From contig JAJXWW010000048.1 of NCBI GenBank assembly GCA_021781415.1, positions 1 to 64,000 on the forward strand: 64,000 nucleotides of DNA. The letters are read 5' to 3'. The position numbers and the translations under genes were made by a program. Position 1 is the first letter of the stretch. The number at the start of each line of letters is the position of its first letter. The stretch comes from Planctomycetota bacterium (lineage in GTDB: Bacteria > Planctomycetota > Planctomycetia > Gemmatales > Gemmataceae). The notes beneath the pieces were generated by a model. It did not search any database. It saw only the letters and a program-made list of their open reading frames with translations, and had not been told where the DNA came from. Below are positions 17,705 through 25,090 of this stretch, piece after piece.

Positions 17705-17800
17705 GTGAATACCTCGCTACTCGATGCACTGCAACAACTGAATCTGGAGCCGGGGACTTATCGCTGCAAACTACCCGAACACGAAGAGACGGAACCATGA
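17705..17800 (+). CDS. 31-residue small ORF coupled to the esterase gene
   Basis: A GTG at 17705 follows GGAGGGGAG at ideal spacing and opens a 31-codon frame beginning MNTSLLDALQQLNLEPG and ending TEP. Its stop overlaps the ATG of the next gene in ATGA (17797-17800), a classic translational coupling arrangement. The peptide has an amphipathic helix, then GTYRCKLPEHEE. It could be a leader peptide or a real small protein. No conservation can be tested here. Confidence 0.55.
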   Translation: MNTSLLDALQQLNLEPGTYRCKLPEHEETEP

Positions 17801-18537
17801 ACGGCGTTTGGACTCGCCTCGACATCGGCGGCAAACCCGCCGATGTCTACGATCTGCCTCCCGCCCTCAAACCGCGCTTCGGCGCGATCTATCTACACGG
17901 CCACGGCTTGGAAACGCTCGTCGAACGTCCCGCCTTTACGCAACTCTTCGACGAATTGCGTCTCGTCTGTGTCTGTCCGCACGGTCGGCGTTCGTGGTGG
18001 GGCGATCGGATTTGCACCGAGTTCGATCCGATCGAGACACCGGAGCGTCATCTCCTCGAATCCATCGTGCCGTTCTTCCGACAGCGTTGGGGCATCGAAC
18101 CGCGCGGCATCGGTCTGACGGGCGTTAGCATGGGCGGACAGGGAGCGTTGCGGCTCGCCTTCAAACGTCCCGATTTGTTTCCCGTCGTCGTCGCCATTTC
18201 CCCGGCCATCGAGTATCACGAATGGTACGGCCAAGGCACGCCGATCGACGAGATGTACGACAGCAAAGAACAGTGCCGCCAAGACACCGCCCCGATGCAC
18301 CTTCATCCCAGCAAGTATCCGCCGCACATCTTTTATTGCATCGATCCGACCGACGTTGCCTGGCATCGCGGCAACGACCGGCTGCACGAAAAGCTGAGCG
18401 CGCTGGGCGTGCCGCATCAACTCGATCTGACGACTCAAGCCGGCGGCCACAGCTGGGATTATTTCAACCATATGGCCGAGCGTGCGGTGCGCTTCGTCTA
18501 TCAGGGACTCGAACACGAGAGTCGACGCTTACTGTGA
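17797..18537 (+). CDS. Alpha/beta hydrolase, esterase D-like
   Basis: 246 residues. The nucleophile elbow GVSMGG places the catalytic Ser at 111. The oxyanion-side sequence YLHGHG is at 32-37, and the late GGHSWDYFN gives the catalytic His. These and SMGGQGALRLAFKRPDLF match the esterase D / S-formylglutathione hydrolase / feruloyl esterase-like group. Likely cytoplasmic, substrate unknown. Its ATG overlaps the stop of the 31-aa ORF, and the next gene starts 5 bases after its stop. Confidence 0.85.
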   Translation: MNGVWTRLDIGGKPADVYDLPPALKPRFGAIYLHGHGLETLVERPAFTQLFDELRLVCVCPHGRRSWWGDRICTEFDPIETPERHLLESIVPFFRQRWGIEPRGIGLTGVSMGGQGALRLAFKRPDLFPVVVAISPAIEYHEWYGQGTPIDEMYDSKEQCRQDTAPMHLHPSKYPPHIFYCIDPTDVAWHRGNDRLHEKLSALGVPHQLDLTTQAGGHSWDYFNHMAERAVRFVYQGLEHESRRLL

Positions 18538-18542
18538 ACCCC

Positions 18543-19259
18543 ATGAAAGTTTCTCTGCTCGTCACCTGCCTGGGTGACGCACTCTTCCCCGATGTCGGCG
18601 TGGCGACGGTGCGGCTTTTGCGCCGCCTCGGTGTATCCGTGGACTTTCCTGAAGCGCAAACCTGTTGCGGTCAGCCGCATTTCAACAGCGGCTACCACGA
18701 CGATGCCCGCGAGTTGGCCCGTCACACGCTCCGCGCCTTCGACAATGGACAAACCGTTGTCGTTCCCTCCGGCTCGTGTGCAGCCATGATTAAATTAGAA
18801 TATCCGCATCTATTCCACGACGATCCCGTGTGGAAATCTCGCGCCGACGACATGGCGAATCGGACGCACGAACTCTCCGATTTTCTGGTGAACGTGTTGG
18901 GTATCGAAGATGTGGGAGCGCGTTTCGAGGGCAAGGCGACGTATCACATGGCCTGCCACCTGCGCGGCCTCGGCCTATTGACCGAGCCGGAGCGTTTGCT
19001 GATGCGCGTCAAGGGGCTGGAGTATGTGAAGTTGGAGCGCGCCGACGAGTGTTGCGGTTTCGGCGGCTCGTTCGCCGTGCGTTATCCGAACATCAGCGGG
19101 GCGATGGTGCAAGATAAAGCGAGCTTCATCGAGCAGGCCGGAGTGTCGGCGGTGGTAGCGACCGATGCGGGTTGTTTGATGAACATTGCCGGTTGCCTCC
19201 ATCGTCGCGGCAGCGCGGTGCGGGCCTTGCATCTGGCTCAGGTGTTGGAGCGGACGTGA
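18543..19259 (+). CDS. lutA: LutA-like (Fe-S)-binding CCG-domain protein
   Basis: 238 residues with two cysteine-rich CCG domains: CCGQPHFNSGY at 41-51 and CCGFGGSFAV at 170-179, plus a matching Cys in each half (VTCLGDALFPDVG; YHMACHLRG). This is the LutA/YkgE layout, part of the LutABC lactate-oxidising complex, and it resembles the C-terminal half of heterodisulfide reductase subunit B. LutB and LutC are not adjacent, so the lactate role is unproven here. A GTG at 18534 overlapping the previous stop is an alternative start. Confidence 0.85.
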   Translation: MKVSLLVTCLGDALFPDVGVATVRLLRRLGVSVDFPEAQTCCGQPHFNSGYHDDARELARHTLRAFDNGQTVVVPSGSCAAMIKLEYPHLFHDDPVWKSRADDMANRTHELSDFLVNVLGIEDVGARFEGKATYHMACHLRGLGLLTEPERLLMRVKGLEYVKLERADECCGFGGSFAVRYPNISGAMVQDKASFIEQAGVSAVVATDAGCLMNIAGCLHRRGSAVRALHLAQVLERT

Positions 19260-19340
19260 CGGCCTTCGGGAACCGCGGACAACGGGCCGAACGAATCCAC
19301 ACAGAGCGAAATCATTTGCCGGGTCGAGAGTGAGGACCGC

Positions 19341-20066
19341 GTGCGCATCGTGCCGGTTTTGGACATCATGGGGCGCGAGGTGGTGCGCGGCGTGGGTGGA
19401 CGACGAGAGGAGTATCGTCCTCTTAGGGGCAAGTTGACCGCGTCGAGCCGACCGTTGGAAGTGGCCGAAGCCTTGGCCGATCGGTTCGGATTTCGGGAGT
19501 TTTACGTTGCCGATCTCGATGCGATTCTCGGTGGCGAACCCGACTGGACGCTGTATGCGGAACTGCGGAGACGGGGCTTCGTTCTTTCGGTCGATGCCGG
19601 CGTTCGACGGGCGGCGGATGCGCGCCGCCTTGCGGATGCGGGGATCGATGATCTCGTCGTTGGGTTAGAGACTCTCGAAGGGCCGAACGAACTGGCAAAG
19701 ATGGTAAGAGAGTTTGGGACTCGACTTCTCTTTTCGTTGGATTTATGGGCGGGACGGCCGTTGACCGCAAGTACCGCCTGGCCGGAGCGAGACGCCGAGA
19801 CTTTGGCCGACCGTGCGATCGAGCTGGGCGTTCATCGCTTGTTGGTACTCGACTTGACGAGGGTTGGATGCGCTGGCGGCACGGGCACGCGGGAATTGTG
19901 TGCGCGACTGTGTGCCTCCCATCCCAACTTGGAGATTCATGCCGGCGGAGGCGTGCGGCATCGGGACGATCTCGAAGAGTTGAAGCGTTGCGGCGTACAG
20001 ACCGTCTTGGTTGCCTCGGCCTTGCACGACGGGCGTTTGTCGCGCGCGGACCTCGAAGGACTATGA
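19341..20066 (+). CDS. HisA/HisF-related TIM-barrel protein
   Basis: 241 residues starting at GTG 19341 with GAGG upstream. Strand and loop patterns follow HisA: VPVLDIMGREVV at the N-terminus, FYVADLDAILG, VDAGVRRAADARRLADAG, and the C-terminal EIHAGGGVRHRDDLEEL phosphate-binding loop. It differs enough from true HisA to suggest the HisA/F-related family that accompanies tetrahydromethanopterin C1 genes in methanogens, methylotrophs and planctomycetes. No his genes are nearby. It converges on the PTPS-like gene with a 6-base overlap. Confidence 0.75.
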   Translation: MRIVPVLDIMGREVVRGVGGRREEYRPLRGKLTASSRPLEVAEALADRFGFREFYVADLDAILGGEPDWTLYAELRRRGFVLSVDAGVRRAADARRLADAGIDDLVVGLETLEGPNELAKMVREFGTRLLFSLDLWAGRPLTASTAWPERDAETLADRAIELGVHRLLVLDLTRVGCAGGTGTRELCARLCASHPNLEIHAGGGVRHRDDLEELKRCGVQTVLVASALHDGRLSRADLEGL

Positions 20067-20552
20067 CGCGCGCCATTCGCAAGTAGCCGATTGGCCGACG
20101 TTCTCCTCGACCTCGACGCGCAGGACTTCCGGACGATAGTTGTGCTGGCGCTGCAATTCTTCGACGAGGCGTCGCGCGATCCATCGCGCCAGGAGTTCCG
20201 CCGTGGTGTTTTCGATGGGCAGCAGAACGCAATCGTCGCGGGGGAACAGCCACTCGCGCTGTCGATAGCGAACGTGGACGCCGCGCGGCCCTTCTTCGAC
20301 CGCGATCGTCGCATTGCGGGTGGCCAACATCATGCGATGGTCCAATTCGTCCGTGATTTCCTTGGTCCGCTGTTTCAGGGCGATGAAGTCGAAGACGTAG
20401 TGGTTTTCGTCCAACTCGCCTTCGATCTCGACGGCGGCGCGATAGTTGTGGCCGTGCAGCCTTTCGCACTTATCGCCCTCGTAGCTGATGAAGTGTCCGC
20501 TGCAAAAGACAAGATGGTCCTTGGTCACGCGGACCTTGTAGCGTTCGCTCAT
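20061..20552 (-). CDS. 6-pyruvoyltetrahydropterin synthase / QueD family protein
   Basis: 163 residues. Zinc ligands are His20 (FCSGH), His33 and His35 (LHGHNY), and the catalytic Cys29 stands just before HGH. The tail VEVEENVGQSATCEW fits the family. It acts on dihydroneopterin triphosphate, either in queuosine synthesis (QueD) or in pterin cofactor synthesis. The neighbouring HisA-like gene favours a pterin cofactor, as inference. The ATG at 20552 has no strong Shine-Dalgarno. Confidence 0.85.
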   Translation of the reverse strand: MSERYKVRVTKDHLVFCSGHFISYEGDKCERLHGHNYRAAVEIEGELDENHYVFDFIALKQRTKEITDELDHRMMLATRNATIAVEEGPRGVHVRYRQREWLFPRDDCVLLPIENTTAELLARWIARRLVEELQRQHNYRPEVLRVEVEENVGQSATCEWRAS

Positions 20553-20783
20553 AAGGCTGATTCCGAGAAAAAAACACGGCGTATCGGCACATCCAGCGTG
20601 CCAGCGAGTCGTTGGCACGGACCCGCTCGTTCGCTGTACTGTTTAGGAAACAGGGGTATTCTATAGAGACGCCAAGGGAGAAACGCTGCCACTTCTTGCC
20701 AGGGGCTCGGCGAAGCCTCGATCGACGCGGTTGGTTCGCGCCTTGGCGGATGAGTTCTGACGCCGCGGGTTCGCCGATTCACA

Positions 20784-20812
20784 TTGACCGTACCCCTCTT
20801 GCCGCCTATCAT
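20784..20812 (+). promoter_or_regulatory. Putative sigma-70 promoter of the TPR gene
   Basis: TTGACC at 20784-20789 and TATCAT at 20807-20812 are separated by 17 bases, the optimal spacing. It would give a leader of about 75 bases before the ATG at 20895. The rest of the gap 20553-20894 shows no gene. Confidence 0.45.
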
Positions 20813-20894
20813 CAGGAAAATAGTATGCGCGAACGAGGGTTGTAGGAGTCGGGCTCGGCTATTCGACCGTGCGCCGGCCGTGGAGATACCGGCT

Positions 20895-21542
20895 ATGAAG
20901 GCGGAACATCGTAAGGAATTGATGACGAATTCGCTGGCCCATCGGCTCGGCGACGCCGTGCAGAGCATGAAGGAAGGTCCGTCGCGCGGCACGGTGTACG
21001 CCTTGGTTGCCGTGGGACTGATCGTCCTCTTGATCGTTGTCTGGCGCTACATGGCCAGTAGCGCCGAGGAGGCCGATTCGACGCGCTGGTTGCTTTTGGA
21101 CGAAGTTAACTCGCCGGAGCGTCTGAAGGCTCTCCTCGAAAACGATAAAGTATCGGGCCACCTCCAAGGCCGATTGGCGCGCATCGACGAAGCCCGCCGC
21201 GCGCTCCACGATGGCCTCCGTCAACTGGGGGCCGGGGGAGAGGCTCGCAAGAAGGCATTGGAAGAAATCCAACGGGCCGCCGAATTGTACGACACACTCG
21301 TCGGCGAATGCGCCGACAAGCCGTTGGTTCACCAACAGGTATTGATGGGAGCGGCGAAGGCGCGTGAGAGCCTCGGCGAGGCCGACCGAGCGAAGAGCTA
21401 CTACCAACAACTCCAACAGAAATACGGTCAGACGCGGATCGGCCTGGATGCCGCAGCCCAACTGAAGCGCCTGGAAGAATCCGAACAGAACGGCGACTTC
21501 AAGAAGCTGAGCGACGAGTTAGCTCGTCCCACCGCGCCCTAA
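20895..21542 (+). CDS. Membrane-anchored TPR-like protein (YfgM-like)
   Basis: 215 residues. A short basic N-terminus, one membrane helix (TVYALVAVGLIVLLIVVWRY), then a helical domain with tetratricopeptide-like repeats (AAELYDTLVGECADKPLVHQ, VLMGAAKARESLGEADRAKSYYQQL). The layout resembles YfgM, an inner-membrane chaperone-network protein, but similarity is only in architecture. A repeat cluster separates it from rluD. Confidence 0.65.
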   Translation: MKAEHRKELMTNSLAHRLGDAVQSMKEGPSRGTVYALVAVGLIVLLIVVWRYMASSAEEADSTRWLLLDEVNSPERLKALLENDKVSGHLQGRLARIDEARRALHDGLRQLGAGGEARKKALEEIQRAAELYDTLVGECADKPLVHQQVLMGAAKARESLGEADRAKSYYQQLQQKYGQTRIGLDAAAQLKRLEESEQNGDFKKLSDELARPTAP

Positions 21543-21555
21543 GCAGCCAGGCTAT

Positions 21556-21690
21556 GGCGAACCGGCAGCGTAAGCTGCCGGGTGATCCGCTACACAACCC
21601 GGCGGCTTACGCTGCCAGGCTTTGGCGAACCGGCAGCGTAAGCTGCCGGGTAGACCATCGCAACCCGGCAACTTACGCTGCCGGTTCGCC
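21556..21690. repeat. Cluster of GGCGAACCGGCAGCGTAAGC repeats
   Basis: Three copies and one partial copy of a 28-base unit (GGCGAACCGGCAGCGTAAGC then TGCCGGGT) in both orientations: 21556-21583 (+), about 21597-21616 (inverted, partial), 21624-21651 (+) and 21663-21690 (inverted). Each unit contains its own short palindrome CCGGCAGC-GCTGCCGG. The same family recurs at 28171, 43846, 49359 and 53442. Confidence 0.85.
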
Positions 21691-21704
21691 GAGATACCCA
21701 ATCA

Positions 21705-22715
21705 ATGGACGCTTCTCTCTCACCACCCGCCGACGAACGCATCGTCGAATTGACCGCCAAGTGCCGCGAGAATCCGCGCCTCGATCTCTATCTGGTCTCG
21801 ATGTTCTCCGACTATAGCCGTTCGGTGGTTCAGCGCGTCATCGACGCCGGGGGCGTCTCGGTCAACGAGAAACCGGCCAAGGCCAGCTATCGCGTCCGAC
21901 ACGGCGATCGCATCCGCATCGAGAAGCCAGAACCGACCCATCCCACGCCATTGCCCGAAGACATCGCGCTCGACATCCTCTACGAGGACGAGTTTCTGGC
22001 CGCCGTCAACAAACCGCCCGACATGGTCGTTCACCCGGCGAAAGGCCATTGGTCGGGGACGCTGGTGAACGCTCTGCGCTTCCATTTCGACCGGTTGAGC
22101 GGCGCGAACGGCGACTATCGCGCCGGCATCGTTCACCGGCTCGACCGCGACACCAGCGGCGTCATTCTCATCGCCAAAGAAGAACAAACGCACCGCGATT
22201 TAAGCGCGTTGTTCGAGCGCCGTAAAATCTTCAAGGAGTACATCGCTCTGACGGCCGGCGTCCTCGACCGCGATAGCGATTACATCGAAGGACGCATTGC
22301 CCATCATCCGCACGATCGCGTCAAAATGATGGTACTCGACGGCGACGACGAGGACGACGACGGCAAGGACGCAGTGAGCTATTACGAAGCGATCGAGCGA
22401 TTTCGCGGCTTTAGCTTCTGTCGCATCCAACCGCGCACCGGACGCACGCATCAGATCCGCGTTCATTTGGCGAGCATTGGGAACCCTGTCCTGGCGGACA
22501 AGGTCTACGGCGGGCGCGATTGTCTGCGCCTTTCCGATTTGACGGCGGAAATAGGAGCGGAGCAAGACGAGGTATTGATCGGACGACAAGCGCTGCACGC
22601 ACATCGGCTACGGCTGCAACACCCGCGTCGAGGCAACATCTTGGACCTGGAAGCGCCGCTGCCGACCGACTTTCAAAAGGCTCTGACGGCTCTGCGCAAG
22701 TATCGCGCGCGCTGA
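21705..22715 (+). CDS. rluD: RluA-family pseudouridine synthase (RluD-like)
   Basis: 336 residues. An N-terminal S4 RNA-binding domain (about 27-75) precedes the catalytic domain, whose signature HRLDRDTSG gives catalytic Asp147. The later GRTHQIRVHL segment is also standard. The family converts uridines of 23S rRNA to pseudouridine. RluD is the closest type by S4 plus catalytic layout, although RluC is not excluded. It ends at a bidirectional hairpin facing the ABC permease. Confidence 0.88.
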   Translation: MDASLSPPADERIVELTAKCRENPRLDLYLVSMFSDYSRSVVQRVIDAGGVSVNEKPAKASYRVRHGDRIRIEKPEPTHPTPLPEDIALDILYEDEFLAAVNKPPDMVVHPAKGHWSGTLVNALRFHFDRLSGANGDYRAGIVHRLDRDTSGVILIAKEEQTHRDLSALFERRKIFKEYIALTAGVLDRDSDYIEGRIAHHPHDRVKMMVLDGDDEDDDGKDAVSYYEAIERFRGFSFCRIQPRTGRTHQIRVHLASIGNPVLADKVYGGRDCLRLSDLTAEIGAEQDEVLIGRQALHAHRLRLQHPRRGNILDLEAPLPTDFQKALTALRKYRAR

Positions 22716-22728
22716 CGAGAAAAGACCG

Positions 22729-22764
22729 CTGTCGAGCGGTGGACGGCAGCCTACCGCTCGACAG
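22729..22764. terminator. Bidirectional hairpin between rluD and the ABC permease
   Basis: Perfect 12-base arms CTGTCGAGCGGT (22729-22740) and ACCGCTCGACAG (22753-22764), with a TCTTTC run on the plus side. It serves convergent gene ends. Confidence 0.7.
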
Positions 22765-22782
22765 TCTTTCTTCGTGGCGTTC

Positions 22783-24042
22783 TTATGCCAAATCGCGATC
22801 TTCAAACAAAATCAATCCGAAGAGGAGCATAATCGAGGTGTAGAGAATGCCATAGGTCGAGACTTTCATCAAGTAGCTGGAAAAGTCGATGGCCTCAATC
22901 GGTGTCTCTTTGAGGAGTGCCGGGTCGATGCGGAAGTAGTCGAGATTGGGCAAGAAGGTGTTTAACAGCTGCGACATGAAGTAGAGTAACTGCGAGACGA
23001 CGGCCCCCGGTTTGTCGTGCTGCGCTTTTTGGCCGATGTCCACCAAAACCGGGGTCAGATGGGCGAGGAAGAAGAAAACGACCACGGCCACGAGATTCAC
23101 GACCATGGGCACGCGCGTGGCCAAGGACACGGCCAGAGCGGCAATCACCAAGACTTGTGAGAAACCGAGGATAAGGCCTGGCGCGACATCGAGCGTCACA
23201 TGCGTCCACAACCCAACGCCGCGCATCAGGTCGGCGGCCTGTCCGGTCAGGTTCCAATGGGCGAGGGCATCGGTAATCCATTTCGGCGTGGACTCCGGGT
23301 CCATCTTATCCCAGAAGGGCTTGAACAGGGTGATACCCTGGAAAAAGATTCCCAAGAGCGCGAAGAACACGAACGAGGCTGCGGCGATGCCTAGGAATTT
23401 CCCAATCAGGAAGTGACGCCGCGACACGGGCTTACTCATCAAAGTGACGGCGGTGCGGCCTTCGATTTCCTCGCTGATGGACATGCTGGCCGCCAGCGCG
23501 CCGAAGATCATGGCCGCCAGCATGATCGTATCGTAGCCGATTTCGCGGACGACTAAATGATCTTCGCCGAAGGTGAAGTACGGGATGAACGGCGACACGC
23601 CCAATGCGGCGAAGGCGAGGGCGAACAACAGCCAGAACATCGGTTGACGCACGCCCTCGCGGAATGCCGCCAACGCAATCGCTCCCCCTTTGGGCCACAC
23701 GGTCAGCAAGAGTGCGAAAAAGACGATAAACGCATCGACCGACAGCTGGATTTGCAAAGCGAGGGTGTAGGCGTAGCCCAGATTTTCGAGAGTTCCCCCC
23801 GTGCCGCCGAACATCGTAACGAGCAAGGGGACGACGAACACACCGAGGACGACTTCACCGACCCCCAAAGCGGCTTGGCGCGCTTGGGGGTCGCCGCTCC
23901 GCGCGCGTTGCAACCACTTGCGCAGATAAGGCAAAACGTCCTCGCTGCCGAGGAAGAGCAACCACGCCCACGGCAACGCCGCCAGGAGTTGAAGGAGAAC
24001 CAGAAGGAGACTAACGAAGTACATGCTTGTGGAGAACGTCAT
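22783..24042 (-). CDS. ABC transporter permease, ABC-2 type
   Basis: 419 residues with about eight membrane segments. The cytoplasmic sequence SMSISEEIEGRTAVTLMSKPVSRRHFLIGKFLG is the hallmark of ABC-2 type permeases. Later segments include a long loop (DKMDPESTPKWITDAL) and a final TYGILYTSIMLLFGLILFE. The matching ATPase is not in this window. Substrate unknown. Confidence 0.8.
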   Translation of the reverse strand: MTFSTSMYFVSLLLVLLQLLAALPWAWLLFLGSEDVLPYLRKWLQRARSGDPQARQAALGVGEVVLGVFVVPLLVTMFGGTGGTLENLGYAYTLALQIQLSVDAFIVFFALLLTVWPKGGAIALAAFREGVRQPMFWLLFALAFAALGVSPFIPYFTFGEDHLVVREIGYDTIMLAAMIFGALAASMSISEEIEGRTAVTLMSKPVSRRHFLIGKFLGIAAASFVFFALLGIFFQGITLFKPFWDKMDPESTPKWITDALAHWNLTGQAADLMRGVGLWTHVTLDVAPGLILGFSQVLVIAALAVSLATRVPMVVNLVAVVVFFFLAHLTPVLVDIGQKAQHDKPGAVVSQLLYFMSQLLNTFLPNLDYFRIDPALLKETPIEAIDFSSYLMKVSTYGILYTSIMLLFGLILFEDRDLA

Positions 24043-24148
24043 GGATTGCCTTCATTCTCAATCGAGTCGATGCCGAATGTGGAAGTCGCGCATTCCACAC
24101 GAAACCGCGTCGCGAACGGGTAGCCACAGGCCGGTAGCGAGTTCGACG

Positions 24149-25018
24149 TTACTCTCTACGCTCGTCTGCCGCCGATGGTTCGCGGCGATAGTTCGGCGGC
24201 GCGCCCCAGTGCAGTTTATCGCGCAGCGTCCGATAGTAACTGTGTCCCGGCACTTTTACCAAACGAAACGCCACCGGCGCGCGGCGCACGGTCACGCGAT
24301 GCTCTGTCGTCAGGCGTCCGTGTTCTTGCCCGTCGATGACCAGCGCCAGGTTGGCATCGGGCCACATGCGTCGAACCGCGATGGTGTACACCTTGTCGGC
24401 ACACTCGACCACGGGACGATTGGTCAAGGCGTGCGGGCAGATCGGCGTCACCACGAACGCGGAGAGATCTTGCCCCAGAATGGGACCGCCCGCCGACAGG
24501 CTGTGGGCCGTCGAACCGATGGGGGTGCTGATGATGAGGCCATCGCCGGAATAGCCGGAAACGATCTCGCCGTCGAGGATGAGATCGAGGGCGATGGTGT
24601 GAAAGGGCGGTCCCGAAAGGAGGGCGATTTCGTTGAGGCCGAGAACGAGTTTGCGTTCGTCCGGTCCTTCGAGGAGGCACTCGAACATGAGGTGTTCGGT
24701 GATGCGATACTCGCCGCGAACGACGCGCGGGAACACCTCGCGCAGCGCGTCGGGGTCGAGGTCGGCGAGGAAGCCGAGCCGCCCGAGATTCACGCCGAGT
24801 ACCGGAATTTGATGGTAGCCCATCTGCCGCGCCGCGCGCAAAATCGCGCCGTCGCCGCCGAGAACGAGGGTGAGGTCGGCGGGGTGGACGGACAGATCGC
24901 ACGCTTGCTCCAGATCGATGTGGACGATCTCGCAGTGCTGGCGGAGAAAGGGCAGCAGGCGAGCGGCCTCTTCGCGCACCCCCGGTCGATGGGCATTGCC
25001 GAGAACGAGGATGCGCAT
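24149..25018 (-). CDS. nadK: NAD kinase
   Basis: 289 residues. The kinase motif GGDG is at 54-57 (LVLGGDGAILRAAR), followed by VLGVNLGRLGFL and the second motif SGDGLIISTPIGSTAHSLSAGGPI. It makes NADP from NAD and ATP. Length and motif order are standard. The gene follows dxs with a 22-bp-arm hairpin between them. Confidence 0.93.
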   Translation of the reverse strand: MRILVLGNAHRPGVREEAARLLPFLRQHCEIVHIDLEQACDLSVHPADLTLVLGGDGAILRAARQMGYHQIPVLGVNLGRLGFLADLDPDALREVFPRVVRGEYRITEHLMFECLLEGPDERKLVLGLNEIALLSGPPFHTIALDLILDGEIVSGYSGDGLIISTPIGSTAHSLSAGGPILGQDLSAFVVTPICPHALTNRPVVECADKVYTIAVRRMWPDANLALVIDGQEHGRLTTEHRVTVRRAPVAFRLVKVPGHSYYRTLRDKLHWGAPPNYRREPSAADERRE

Positions 25019-25033
25019 GGCGGACTCCTCATC

Positions 25034-25087
25034 GTTCGGTTCGCCGCGGCGCGAAACGGCGAGCGTTCGCGCCGCGGCGAACCGAAC
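25034..25087. terminator. Perfect 22-bp inverted repeat between dxs and nadK
   Basis: Arms 25034-25055 and 25066-25087 (starting GTTCGGTTCGCCGCGG on the left arm) pair perfectly around a 10-base loop. The dxs stop at 25091 is 3 bases away and nadK begins only 16 bases later, so it would limit or stabilise transcripts between them. There is no T run on the minus strand. Confidence 0.65.
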
Positions 25088-25090
25088 CGC

